A program made the translations under genes and the position numbers. From contig JAFODS010000028.1 of the NCBI GenBank assembly GCA_017380575.1, forward strand, positions 62,001 to 126,000: DNA of 64,000 nt. The letters are read 5' to 3'. Each line of letters starts with the position of its first letter. The stretch's first letter is position 1. Positions 36,044 through 44,645 of this stretch are shown one piece after another. The stretch comes from Clostridia bacterium. Lineage in GTDB: Bacteria; Bacillota; Clostridia; Oscillospirales; Acutalibacteraceae. The notes beneath the pieces are model-generated. The model searched no databases, was not told where the DNA came from, and saw nothing but the letters and a program-made list of their open reading frames with translations.

Positions 36044-36080
36044 CAAAAAACAAAGTGCATCAATTTTATATGACGCACTT
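36044..36080 (-). terminator. Terminator after the ABC exporter gene
   Basis: On the minus strand AAGTGCGTCA (36071-36080) pairs with TGATGCACTT (36053-36062) with one G-T wobble, followed by TGTTTTTTG. It lies six bases after the ABC stop and separates the regulatory unit from the RiPP-glycan operon. Confidence 0.8.
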
Positions 36081-36085
36081 AAAAA

Positions 36086-37807
36086 TTATTTATTTGTCTG
36101 TGTAAGATTTCCGTCTTCATCTACCCTGTAAACGCGGTCACAATACTGCAGCATACTCGGCCTATGAGTTGTTATAACACACGTTCTGTTCGGGTAGGAT
36201 TGCATAATATTAGCAAGAACTTTTTGCTCTGTTTCAGCGTCAAGTGCACTTGTTGCCTCGTCCATAACAAGCACAGGAGAGTTCTTAAGAATTGCTCTTG
36301 CGATTGAGATTCTCTGGATCTGTCCTTCGGAAAAATTGACGCCCTTTTCGTTTATAACCGTATGAATCCCAAGCGGTAGCTTTTCTATAAAGCTCCAGGC
36401 ATCAGCCGTTTTAAGGACATAGATCAACTCATCATCGGTAGCTTCAGGATTAACCATACGCAGATTTTCCGCAATACTTCCGGCAAATACAGCATTCTCC
36501 TGCGGAACATAAGAGCAGAATCTGCGCGTACTTGCAGAAACTTCAGTTTTTCTTCCGTCTGCTACAGCCATCGTCATTCTACCCTGCTGAGGCCTGACAA
36601 GGCCTAAAATCAACCTGAGGATTGTTGTTTTACCCTCTCCCGAAGGACCTACAAGTGCAACGGTTTCTCCCGGATTCACATAGAAGGAAATATCCTTTAC
36701 AACAGGAGTTTTTCCGTCTTTATAGGAGTATGTAAGATTGTCGCAATTAAGATAAACACCCTTATCGCGAGCTAACGGTTCAAGCTCTTCAACTTCAGCC
36801 GCGTTATCTGTATTTTCTTCATCAAGCTCAGTTATTTCCATAATTCTGCCTGCAGCTGTCGCAATCGAAATTGAAGTCGGCAAAAGAGAAACTATTGAAG
36901 AAAACGATGACGTGAGCTGTCCCGAAATCTGAAGGAACAGTGTCATTGTACCGTAAGTTATTGCACCCTGCCAGAGTCTCCACACTCCCCAACCGTAGCA
37001 AAGATATGAAACAGCAAGTCCTATAACAGAAAGACACATAGTCATAATGATTGAGAACTTACCGTGATCAAGACGCATTTTCCTGTAAACGAAGAGATAA
37101 TCCCTGAGCTGATTCACATAACGGTTCGTTATACCAAAAGCCTTGATTGTCTGAATGTTCTGAATTGACTCGGAATAAAATGAAAGGATTTTTCCGTTCA
37201 TTTCTCTGCTTTCCTTGTTATATTTACGCATCATTTTAGCCGAAATCTTTGAGGTCAAAGCCAGAAACGGTGCACTCATAAATGCAAACAAAGCCATTAC
37301 CGGATCGTAATACAAAACTACTGCAAGACAGCCAACAAACTGTGTCACTCGCGTAAAAACGCTCGGGATAAAGGAAATTATGCTGCTTGAAATTGCAGAA
37401 ACATCCCCTTCGATTCTGTTAAGAAGGTCGCCCGAATGGTATTTGCTTATTTCCTCCCAATCGGCATACACAACGTGTTCATACACATTGCTGCGGATTT
37501 CGTTGCTTATTTTAGAACCAACCACAGTCGCAACCCTTGACGTTGCCGAGGTAACGAGAATCTGCAGAAGTCCGAGACCTACAGCAAAAGCCGCACTTGA
37601 AATAATAGTCTTTTCATTGTGTGAAACAACAGAGTCAATAAGATATTTCGAAGCTACTGTTGACCCGATACCCATTAACGTACCTGAAATTCCGATAACA
37701 ATATAAAGAAAAATCTGAAGGCGATAACCTGAAGCATGGCGAAAAAGCCACTTCCATTCTTTAGCCAAAGAACGGTACAACGCAGCATATTCACCCGGCT
37801 TTTTCAT
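36086..37807 (-). CDS. ABC transporter, fused membrane and ATPase domains
   Basis: The 573-aa protein has six membrane helices in its N-terminal ~320 residues and a C-terminal ATPase: Walker A VALVGPSGEGKTTI, signature NFSEGQIQRISIARAIL and Walker B VLVMDEATSALDAE. It is a homodimeric type I exporter half. There is no C39 peptidase domain at the N terminus, so any leader cleavage must be done elsewhere, for example by the nearby S26 protease. Start ATG 37807 follows GAGG; a GTG at 37816 overlaps it. It is the last gene of the CpsB/BY-kinase unit. Cargo is inferred as the modified peptide or a glycan intermediate. Confidence 0.92.
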   Translation of the reverse strand: MKKPGEYAALYRSLAKEWKWLFRHASGYRLQIFLYIVIGISGTLMGIGSTVASKYLIDSVVSHNEKTIISSAAFAVGLGLLQILVTSATSRVATVVGSKISNEIRSNVYEHVVYADWEEISKYHSGDLLNRIEGDVSAISSSIISFIPSVFTRVTQFVGCLAVVLYYDPVMALFAFMSAPFLALTSKISAKMMRKYNKESREMNGKILSFYSESIQNIQTIKAFGITNRYVNQLRDYLFVYRKMRLDHGKFSIIMTMCLSVIGLAVSYLCYGWGVWRLWQGAITYGTMTLFLQISGQLTSSFSSIVSLLPTSISIATAAGRIMEITELDEENTDNAAEVEELEPLARDKGVYLNCDNLTYSYKDGKTPVVKDISFYVNPGETVALVGPSGEGKTTILRLILGLVRPQQGRMTMAVADGRKTEVSASTRRFCSYVPQENAVFAGSIAENLRMVNPEATDDELIYVLKTADAWSFIEKLPLGIHTVINEKGVNFSEGQIQRISIARAILKNSPVLVMDEATSALDAETEQKVLANIMQSYPNRTCVITTHRPSMLQYCDRVYRVDEDGNLTQTNK

Positions 37808-37839
37808 AGTTATCACCTCGAATCATTATATTTTTAATA

Positions 37840-39321
37840 TTACTTTTTGCTCTTCTTTTTACCTGAATAACCGTATTTTGAAGAATAACCGTAGCGGTAG
37901 GAATATCCGTAGCGGTATCTGTTGTAGTATCCGCCATATCTGTAATATCCGCCGTATCCGCCAATTCCTCCTGCAGCACCGTTAAGAATACAGCCAAGGA
38001 ACTCTGCATCAGTTTCAAGCATGGAATTGATACCTGCGCGGATAGTCTTCTGAATAACAGCATCTTCTCTGATTACATAAATAATTGAGTCGACCATCTG
38101 TGCAACCATTGTTGCATCCGAAATAATTCCGCAAGGAGGCGTATCAACCAATATCAGATCATAGTCCGCTTTAAGAACCTCTAATTTTTTCTTAATCTCT
38201 TCCGTACGAAGTATTTTCTGAACGCTTTCAACCTTCGGTTTGAATGAAAGCAAATAAAAACCGAGAGAGTCAATAAGATCTATGCGGTAATATTTATTAT
38301 CTTCAACTTTTGTTTTAACGGTTACATCTTCACCCAACAGGTGTTGAATTCCTGAGTCTCGCAAATCCGCATCTATTATTAAAACTCTCTTTTCATTTTT
38401 CGCAAAAATAGATGCAAGATTAACGGAGAACAATGTTTTACCTTCAGACGGGGCAGTACTGGTAACCATAATTGAATTTTTATTTTCATCAATCAGACCT
38501 TGAACTGTACCTCGGATCAATCGCAAAGACTCCATAAACTCGTTTCCGACAAGCGGATTGGTCAGAATTATTCTTTGATCAATCTCTCTTCTGTATTTTT
38601 TAAACACAACTTGCGGCAAAACACCAAGACAATGTTGGTTGAGGACTGTACGGATATCTTCTTTAGTACGGATAGTTTTTCTGAGCAAGGCATACATTAC
38701 TATCCATAAAACACCCAAAGCAAAACCAACAAGAGCAGCCTTAGCAACTGAAGACACCCAGGCTCCCGAATTTGAAGGTTTCTCAGCAACTTCAGGTTCA
38801 CTGATCATTACCAATTTTGTTCTTCCTATAATGTAGTCTGCTACAAAAGAGTAATTATCAATAACAGATATCAGAGTATCATATGTAAGCTGAGCATCAG
38901 TTCCTGTAGATGTCAGCGTAACCATATTGGTTCCCTGAACACAGGTCGCATTGACTGTCGCAGGCATACTATCTACTCCAAGATCATTACATACCTTACT
39001 CTGAAGAATTTTATTATTAATTATATGGGGAAAAACTGTTTCCAGCTGGTCAGCAGTTTCTCTGTCATAGTAATATGAATATGCTGCGATACCGTTATCG
39101 CCAGTCAGTACCTGATTTTCGGTGTGAACCGTAAATGTAGCTGTCGTTTTATAAGAAGGAACAAAATGAACACGTGTTCTGTAAAACTGTATACCCGACA
39201 GAAGAACAGCAAGTGCAAGTGCTACCCAACCGAATTTTTTAATTCCTCGCAACACATCGCTTATCAGAACACCAATTTCTATGGTCATTTCTTCTTTTTC
39301 ATTTTCAATCGTATTGTTCAT
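37840..39321 (-). CDS. Wzz/BY-kinase fusion with Tyr-rich tail
   Basis: The 493-aa protein has an N-terminal chain-length determinant region flanked by two membrane helices (~30-50 and ~195-215) and a cytosolic bacterial tyrosine kinase: Walker A' VTSTAPSEGKTLFSVN, RVLIIDADLRDSG and LILVDTPPCG. The C terminus (last ~45 residues) contains 14 tyrosines spaced by Gly, Arg and Ser plus a lysine-rich end, a strong autophosphorylation cluster. It sets polymer chain length with the CpsB-like phosphatase. The weak AGGA ribosome site is noted. Confidence 0.92.
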   Translation of the reverse strand: MNNTIENEKEEMTIEIGVLISDVLRGIKKFGWVALALAVLLSGIQFYRTRVHFVPSYKTTATFTVHTENQVLTGDNGIAAYSYYYDRETADQLETVFPHIINNKILQSKVCNDLGVDSMPATVNATCVQGTNMVTLTSTGTDAQLTYDTLISVIDNYSFVADYIIGRTKLVMISEPEVAEKPSNSGAWVSSVAKAALVGFALGVLWIVMYALLRKTIRTKEDIRTVLNQHCLGVLPQVVFKKYRREIDQRIILTNPLVGNEFMESLRLIRGTVQGLIDENKNSIMVTSTAPSEGKTLFSVNLASIFAKNEKRVLIIDADLRDSGIQHLLGEDVTVKTKVEDNKYYRIDLIDSLGFYLLSFKPKVESVQKILRTEEIKKKLEVLKADYDLILVDTPPCGIISDATMVAQMVDSIIYVIREDAVIQKTIRAGINSMLETDAEFLGCILNGAAGGIGGYGGYYRYGGYYNRYRYGYSYRYGYSSKYGYSGKKKSKK

Positions 39322-39331
39322 AATACCAATC

Positions 39332-40837
39332 CTATTCGTTTCGGTTTAAGTTATCCAATGAATTTGTTGAAAATCCGCCATCATCCTTTGCAACTTCATC
39401 AGTCACAGACCTACCTGTTTTGGAATAAGCATAATAGTTGCTCTGACCGTGATAACCTCGTTCATCTGTACCCAACTGTCCGAACAATGTAAACGGTTTA
39501 TATACGTTATTAAGTACACAACCTTCAATATTTCCTCCTGCTTCTGTAACATTAAGAATAACTTCATTGATATCCTCAACAGGAACACAGTCAGTTCGAA
39601 CTACAAGAATGGTTGTATCAGCTACTTCAGAAATAGTTATCGCGTCAGCAGAAACAGAAATGGGTGGCGTATCAATTATAACAAAGTCAGCCTTTTGTTC
39701 TATCTGGTTCAAAGCATTTTTAATAATAAGGTTATTTGAAAGAACATCCGCACTTTCATGTGTTTTTTTATTGAACGCTATAGTAAGACTACTCTTTCTG
39801 TACCTGTAAAACTTAAAATTTATAAGATCCACATCCTTTGACAACACATCAGAAAAATCAGTTTCAATGTCATCGTGGAAATCAAAAATTTTGTGTATAG
39901 ACGGCTTTCTGACATCAAGATCAAGGAGAACAACATTGTAACCTCTGTCGGAAAGTGCCAAAGCTATATTGGCCGCAACTGTTGATTTACCTTCATTTTC
40001 AGCTACACTGGAAATAACGAAGGTTTTTTTATTCTGATTCTTATGTAAATATTCAAATTTTGTACAAAGTTTTTGGTAATCTTCAGTAAAACGCAGACTT
40101 GAATATGCATCATTAATGAGCAATGCTCTTTTCTTACGCTTGAATCTTTCTTTCTTCGAAAGATGCGGCCGCTCATGTGACACTGTTCCGATCAGCTTAG
40201 AATCGACTTTATCAGAAAATCCCTTTTCTTCTTTAACCGTTCCGCGCAACAAAGAAAACAGCACTACCAATCCGCCTTCAAAAAGCATGGCCAAAACTAT
40301 AATCTGTTTTCTGTAAACCGTAAGACGTGAATTGGAAGGGGTTGTTGCCATTGTTGGCTCTGAAACGACATCAATAATTGAATCGGTAAACACCGCTTCT
40401 GTTACTTCCGGATAAACCTCGAGTATTGATGTAAGCAATTTGAATGCCAATTCAGGTTCTTCCGCCCTTACAGCAACATTCAAAAGATTGGTAGATTCAG
40501 TCAGACTTGTTGAAATTGTTCCGTCGAATGATTCTAATCCAAGATTTTCTGCAGCTAATTTTTTGAGTGAGTTCTGCTTAAAAACATCTTTGAAAATATT
40601 TGCCATTTCTGCCGAAGCGGTAAGGCTGCTGAATGCTCCCGTTGTTCCTACCCTTGAGCGGACAACCAAGACAGCCTTACTGGTATATGTAGGTGTGTAA
40701 ATACTTTTTTCAACAATCTGAATACCCATAAGTGCGATAAGAGCAATCAGAATAATAGCCCAGAAACTGCGCACAACATCCCTTACCAGGCTGTTCCATT
40801 CAAAATTAAACGATATACCTGAACTTCTGTTTTTCAC
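39332..40837 (-). CDS. Wzz/BY-kinase fusion (second copy)
   Basis: The 501-aa protein has the same order: two membrane helices (~25-45 and ~180-200) around a Wzz domain and a kinase with VAENEGKSTVAANIAL, NVVLLDLDVRKPS and VIIDTPPIS. Its C-terminal tail has only a few tyrosines (YHGQSNYYAYS). It starts with GTG 40837 behind GGAGTG. It sits 11 bases before the Tyr-rich paralog, so the two probably act together, perhaps as kinase and substrate or as a mixed ring. Divergence between the two suggests an old duplication. Confidence 0.9.
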   Translation of the reverse strand: MKNRSSGISFNFEWNSLVRDVVRSFWAIILIALIALMGIQIVEKSIYTPTYTSKAVLVVRSRVGTTGAFSSLTASAEMANIFKDVFKQNSLKKLAAENLGLESFDGTISTSLTESTNLLNVAVRAEEPELAFKLLTSILEVYPEVTEAVFTDSIIDVVSEPTMATTPSNSRLTVYRKQIIVLAMLFEGGLVVLFSLLRGTVKEEKGFSDKVDSKLIGTVSHERPHLSKKERFKRKKRALLINDAYSSLRFTEDYQKLCTKFEYLHKNQNKKTFVISSVAENEGKSTVAANIALALSDRGYNVVLLDLDVRKPSIHKIFDFHDDIETDFSDVLSKDVDLINFKFYRYRKSSLTIAFNKKTHESADVLSNNLIIKNALNQIEQKADFVIIDTPPISVSADAITISEVADTTILVVRTDCVPVEDINEVILNVTEAGGNIEGCVLNNVYKPFTLFGQLGTDERGYHGQSNYYAYSKTGRSVTDEVAKDDGGFSTNSLDNLNRNE

Positions 40838-40843
40838 TCTTTA

Positions 40844-41671
40844 TCACTCCTCTACTACAACCGTCATAATAGAATGTCCTTCATAACCGTCTTTAGTTGA
40901 AATATAATAATGAACATTATACGTTCCGGCTTCTTCCGAATCAAAGTTTGTAGAAATCAACAACTGAATATCATCAGGCTTCATAAGCACACCGTTTACC
41001 GTAACGTCACCAAGATAATCTTCAAACTTTGGATTTTCACCCTTCTTTATGTAAATAAGGCTCTTCTTCAGCTGAATCTGCGGAGCCATTGTTTCGTTAC
41101 CCTCAACATGTACGGTTACATCAAGATAAATCGTTTCGCCCATACTGTTTGACACCTGTAACGAAACAGTAAAAACACCCGCGGTATTTCTTATGTAGTC
41201 CGTTGTAACAATAGCAACTCTGTCGCTGATGTCACCATCAATGCAGTCGCGTGCACCGACAGCTCCTCTGATATCCAGTGCCTCGTCAACGCTGTAAACC
41301 AAAGCTCGTTTCATATAAAATTCCGGCTTTGTATAGTCTGTATATTTAAGTGTTCTTGTCTTTTTTACAACATGCTTGTCCGAGTCAGCAACAGCATATG
41401 TAACCGTACATACACCCGGTTCAATGAACTTTGAAACCGATTCAATACAAACCCAGTCTGTAATATCGCCGTCCTTTTTATCGTAGGCGGTAACACCCTG
41501 TAAAAGCATTTCTTTTTTGTCTTTTACACTGAGTTCAATGACTTCGCTTTCAATGGTAATTTCAGGAATAGTTGTATCCGTTGTGATTTTTTCAACAACA
41601 GAAAAGATAATGAATGCAATCAACATCAACACAAAAAGAAGAAGTGTAAGTCTTCTGAGTAATCTGACCAT
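40844..41671 (-). CDS. Membrane-anchored Ig-like (DUF5011-type) protein
   Basis: The 275-aa protein has one N-terminal membrane helix (RLTLLLFVLMLIAFIIFSVV) and an outside region of beta-rich repeats with AYDKKDGDITDWV and ARDCIDGDISDRV, the DGD motif of DUF5011/HYR-like Ig folds, ending with a third module (EAGTYNVHYYIS). It probably binds or organises the glycan or its assembly complex outside the membrane. It is encoded between the CpsB-like phosphatase and the first BY-kinase, 4 and 6 bases away. Confidence 0.78.
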   Translation of the reverse strand: MVRLLRRLTLLLFVLMLIAFIIFSVVEKITTDTTIPEITIESEVIELSVKDKKEMLLQGVTAYDKKDGDITDWVCIESVSKFIEPGVCTVTYAVADSDKHVVKKTRTLKYTDYTKPEFYMKRALVYSVDEALDIRGAVGARDCIDGDISDRVAIVTTDYIRNTAGVFTVSLQVSNSMGETIYLDVTVHVEGNETMAPQIQLKKSLIYIKKGENPKFEDYLGDVTVNGVLMKPDDIQLLISTNFDSEEAGTYNVHYYISTKDGYEGHSIMTVVVEE

Positions 41672-41675
41672 AATA

Positions 41676-42401
41676 TCACCGTATTTCTATATTTTTTATA
41701 ACCTTAAAAGGATTTTCCGAGAATAATACATCGGCATATTCATACGAATATTTCCCGCAAACAATTTCATGTGCCTCAGACATATCGGGAGTTCTGGTAT
41801 ACTGACTGTGAGCATCGCTTGCAACAAAGTCTGCAAGTTCGTTTTCAAGTATGTATTCCGAAACTAATTTAGGATATCTTCCGAAAGCACCGATTATACT
41901 TTGAGCATTAAGCTGAATTAAGGCTCCGTATTTTTTCAGTTTCAAAATTGAAGCACTGTTTTCGAAAGCAAAAGCATATCTTTCAGGATGGGCAACTATC
42001 GGAACATATCCGAACGAGGTCAATTCTTTCACTGCGGAATAAGCTTCAGCTTCCTGAGTTTTAAAATCGAATTCAAGCAGAACATATCTTGATTTGTTAA
42101 GAGTTATCAGGCCACCGCTTCTTAACTTAGACAAAACATCTCCGTGACAAAAAATTTCCTGACCAGGATAAATTTTTATATCGATTCCCCGCTTTGAAAA
42201 TTCCGTATTAAGTGTTTGGATTTTTTCATCAAACAAATCTGTCCAATAATTTTCAAAAACACCCGGGATGTTGCTGTGCGGTGTTGCAATTATAGCTTTT
42301 ATGCCTGTTTTTGCTGCAAGGGAAGACATTTCGACGGAATCGACTATACTACCCGACCCATCGTCAACATACGGTATTATATGACAATGAATATCGTACA
42401 T
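41676..42401 (-). CDS. CpsB/YwqE-type PHP tyrosine phosphatase
   Basis: The 241-aa protein begins MYDIHCHIIPYVDDGSGS and has ATPHSN, FDFKTQEAEAYSAV, VPIVAHPERYAF and FVASDAHSQYTR, the metal-binding His/Asp set of PHP phosphatases that dephosphorylate BY-kinases. It would reset the kinases encoded next to it and so control polymer length. The start is ATG 42401; an in-frame TTG at 42434 has no ribosome site. It heads the second unit of the glycan locus. Confidence 0.9.
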   Translation of the reverse strand: MYDIHCHIIPYVDDGSGSIVDSVEMSSLAAKTGIKAIIATPHSNIPGVFENYWTDLFDEKIQTLNTEFSKRGIDIKIYPGQEIFCHGDVLSKLRSGGLITLNKSRYVLLEFDFKTQEAEAYSAVKELTSFGYVPIVAHPERYAFAFENSASILKLKKYGALIQLNAQSIIGAFGRYPKLVSEYILENELADFVASDAHSQYTRTPDMSEAHEIVCGKYSYEYADVLFSENPFKVIKNIEIR

Positions 42402-42457
42402 TGTTTCACCCGCCTCACTAATTTCAAAAAACAAACACTTCCACTAATATTCAAATA

Positions 42458-42486
42458 ATTATAGCATAGCGTGCAAAAAAAAACAA
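42458..42486 (-). promoter_or_regulatory. Promoter of the CpsB-kinase-ABC unit
   Basis: On the minus strand TTGTTT (42481-42486) and TATAAT (42458-42463) with a 17-base spacer, about 57 bases before the CpsB-like start and downstream of the terminator of the priming transferase gene. Confidence 0.6.
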
Positions 42487-42500
42487 TAACAAATTAATCA

Positions 42501-42528
42501 TAAAAAATCCCCGCCTGAGGCAGGGATT
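42501..42528 (-). terminator. Terminator after the first priming transferase
   Basis: On the minus strand AATCCCTGCC (42519-42528) pairs with GGCGGGGATT (42506-42515), one wobble, TCA loop, then TTTTTTA. It begins six bases past the gene's stop. Confidence 0.85.
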
Positions 42529-42533
42529 GAACA

Positions 42534-43253
42534 TTATCTGGCTTGATCATCTCCGAGGAGAAGTTTATATGTTTCCAAAACACATTTAAGGTCGATTAAG
42601 AAAGATTGTTTTTCAATGTATTCAACATCCCACGCAACCTTCTCTTCAGGCTTCAGCTCATAACCGCCGTTAATCTGTGCCCAACCTGTAAGACCAGGTT
42701 TCACATAAAGTCTGTGCTTAAAACCGACAATATAAGACTCAAATTCGTCGTAGAAGAACTGACGTTCAGGACGCGGACCTACAACACTCATATCACCTTT
42801 CAGGATGTTCCAGAACTGCGGAATTTCGTCAAGGTGAGTTTTTCTGAGAATTGCACCAATCTTCGTCACTCGATCATCGTCTTTTTTTGCCCAGACTGCA
42901 CCGTCTTTTTCGGCATCGGTAATCATTGTACGGAATTTGTAAATATCAAATTCTTCACCGTTTTTACCAAGACGTTTCTGTGAATAAATAACAGGACCTT
43001 TAGAAGTTGCTAAAATACAAACCGCAATAATAATTGAAGGAATCAGGAAAACGAGAATAGCGATCACAGAGCAAACGATATCGAAAAAACGCTTTCCAAA
43101 AAGGAAAAATTTTCCACCGTTTACCCTGACAGGCTCTTTCACCACGAACTTTCTTGTACCGTCAAATTCCTTGACGGATAAGTGAGTTTTCACAACTTCG
43201 TGCTGATTTTCAGAAATAACAATATCAAGTTTTTCTTTTACTGTTACTCCCAT
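42534..43253 (-). CDS. Priming sugar-phosphate transferase (first of two)
   Basis: The 239-aa protein has an N-terminal extension of ~50 residues, one hydrophobic helix (DIVCSVIAILVFLIPSIIIA) and the phosphoglycosyl transferase core YKFRTMITDAEKDG, ILRKTHLDEIPQFWNILKGD, SVVGPRPER and PGLTGWAQINGG. It loads the first sugar phosphate on undecaprenyl phosphate. It forms its own transcription unit with promoter and terminator. A second such enzyme lies at 29921-30601, so the locus may start two glycans or use alternative first sugars. Confidence 0.93.
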   Translation of the reverse strand: MGVTVKEKLDIVISENQHEVVKTHLSVKEFDGTRKFVVKEPVRVNGGKFFLFGKRFFDIVCSVIAILVFLIPSIIIAVCILATSKGPVIYSQKRLGKNGEEFDIYKFRTMITDAEKDGAVWAKKDDDRVTKIGAILRKTHLDEIPQFWNILKGDMSVVGPRPERQFFYDEFESYIVGFKHRLYVKPGLTGWAQINGGYELKPEEKVAWDVEYIEKQSFLIDLKCVLETYKLLLGDDQAR

Positions 43254-43282
43254 AAAATCCCCTTACAACAAATTCTCCAAAG

Positions 43283-43311
43283 ATTATAACACTAAAAAAA
43301 ATAATAATCAA
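43283..43311 (-). promoter_or_regulatory. Promoter of the first priming transferase
   Basis: On the minus strand TTGATT (43306-43311), 17 bases, TATAAT (43283-43288), 30 bases before the ATG at 43253, which is preceded by AAGGGG. Confidence 0.7.
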
Positions 43312-43356
43312 CCACCAAATTATACAATTTCGTTGCCGTTTTTTACACATATAAAC

Positions 43357-43404
43357 AAAAGCTTCCCGTATTCAGCAACGCTGAATACAAGAAGCTTTTT
43401 TTAA
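43357..43404. terminator. Bidirectional terminator of the spoVA operon
   Basis: Paired arms AAAAGCTTC (43357-43365) plus GTATTCAGC (43368-43376) fold against GCTGAATAC (43380-43388) plus GAAGCTTTT (43391-43399), with T runs on both sides. It ends the minus-strand spoVA transcript. The ~60 AT-rich bases up to the small ORF hold nothing else. Confidence 0.8.
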
Positions 43405-43462
43405 TTTCGATATTGCAAAAAACATACCGTAAAACTGCAATCTGTTTTTTAATTTTTTAATA

Positions 43463-43624
43463 TTATTTTTCAGAATTTATGAAACATATTGCACTTATAA
43501 AGAGCTTCACAATCACAGAAACAGTAAGAACAGTACTCAGCACGTTTGCAATAACAATCAGTTTTCTGTCTGCCTCTGCCATCTTTAAAAAAGTTTTTGC
43601 TGTAAGTGCTGTGTTATTTTTCAT
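43463..43624 (-). CDS. 53-aa membrane peptide at the end of the spoVA operon
   Basis: This small ORF begins at ATG 43624, inside the last codons of spoVAD, with a strong GGAGG ribosome site at 43632-43636 seven bases upstream. The product starts MKNNTALTAKTFLKMAEADR and has a hydrophobic span of about 25 residues (KLIVIANVLSTVL... to AICFIN), then ends SEK. One or two membrane passes are possible. It stands where spoVAE genes often stand but is far too short and unlike SpoVAE. The ribosome site, overlap and following terminator support it as a real gene. Function is unknown. Confidence 0.6.
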   Translation of the reverse strand: MKNNTALTAKTFLKMAEADRKLIVIANVLSTVLTVSVIVKLFISAICFINSEK

Positions 43625-44645
43625 CGGTCACCCTCCCGCCTGTCAGCAGAATTCCGTGAGCGATTGAAGGTATACTTTCTCCCTGAAACGGCGAAATTGC
43701 CGAAAGCAAGGCACCTGTTGCAACAACCAACACCTTTCTAAGCTTACCGTTTTTAAGTTCATTCAGTATTTTTGTGCATAAAACCGTTCCGCAACAAGCA
43801 CAACCGCTTCCACCAGCATGAACATCCTGTTCATCAAGATAATATATCATAAGACCTGCATCGTTATGAACGTTTCGGATATTTATTGAATATTCGGTTT
43901 CAAGCAATTCGTAGAGCAAGGCTGTGCCTACCTTGCCAAGATCACCTGTCATAATCAAATCGTACTCTTCCGGTGTTGTATTTGTATCTTCAAGAAAATC
44001 CGCTATGGTCTGTGCCGCAGCAGGTGCCATAGCCGCGCCCATATTGGCAGCATCTGTTACACCTTTATCGACAATGCGACCGATAATTGCTTTTTCGATT
44101 TTGGGATAAGCATCGTTTTTCTCATTACTGACCAGAGCCGATGCGGCACCCGTTACCGTCCACTGAGCTGTAGGTGTTCGTTGTCCGCCATATTCAAGAG
44201 GCTGACGGAATTGCTTTTCAGCCGAGCAGAAATGCGATGAGGTTGAAGAAATTGCCCTTTTGAAAACACCTGAATTCACACCGATAGCGGCATTGATCAT
44301 CGAAAGAACAGATGTTGAGCAGGCTCCGTAAACTCCGCTGAAAGGGATATTATAATTTCTTATACCGAAGCCTGTACCGCTGCATTGATTGAGAAGGTCA
44401 CCTGCAAAAATGGCATCAACATCTTCATCTTTTACACCTGCTTTATCAAGAAGTATTCCTATTGCAGTTTTCTGTAGTTCACTTTCTGCCTGCTCCCAGG
44501 TGTCCTTACCGTCGGTTGCATCGCTGATTATCATATCAAAAAGATTTCCTAACGGACCCTCATTCTCTTTCTGACCCGCTACAGCCGACCATTCAACTAC
44601 AGACGGCTTGTTTTCAAACTCAATTGTATATCTCCCCTGCCTCAC
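43614..44645 (-). CDS. spoVAD: Stage V sporulation protein AD
   Basis: The 343-aa protein has a thiolase-like fold with ATDGKDTWEQAESEL, FAGDLLNQC, YGACSTSVLSM and GSGCACCGTVLCTKIL, as in SpoVAD, which binds dipicolinic acid and helps load it into forespores and release it in germination. It starts with GTG 44645, overlapping the spoVAC stop (GTGA), behind AAGGTG. The presence of spoVAC and spoVAD is direct evidence for a spore-forming lineage. No full spoVAE follows. Confidence 0.95.
   Translation of the reverse strand: MRQGRYTIEFENKPSVVEWSAVAGQKENEGPLGNLFDMIISDATDGKDTWEQAESELQKTAIGILLDKAGVKDEDVDAIFAGDLLNQCSGTGFGIRNYNIPFSGVYGACSTSVLSMINAAIGVNSGVFKRAISSTSSHFCSAEKQFRQPLEYGGQRTPTAQWTVTGAASALVSNEKNDAYPKIEKAIIGRIVDKGVTDAANMGAAMAPAAAQTIADFLEDTNTTPEEYDLIMTGDLGKVGTALLYELLETEYSINIRNVHNDAGLMIYYLDEQDVHAGGSGCACCGTVLCTKILNELKNGKLRKVLVVATGALLSAISPFQGESIPSIAHGILLTGGRVTDEK

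Noticed and set aside
37850-37960. Short repeated DNA that looks like a tandem array
   Set aside because: It encodes the Tyr/Gly/Arg-rich tail of the BY-kinase and stays in frame; no spacers or repeats of CRISPR type.
43463-43624. Calling the 53-aa ORF spoVAE
   Set aside because: SpoVAE proteins are about twice as long with other motifs; position alone does not justify the name.
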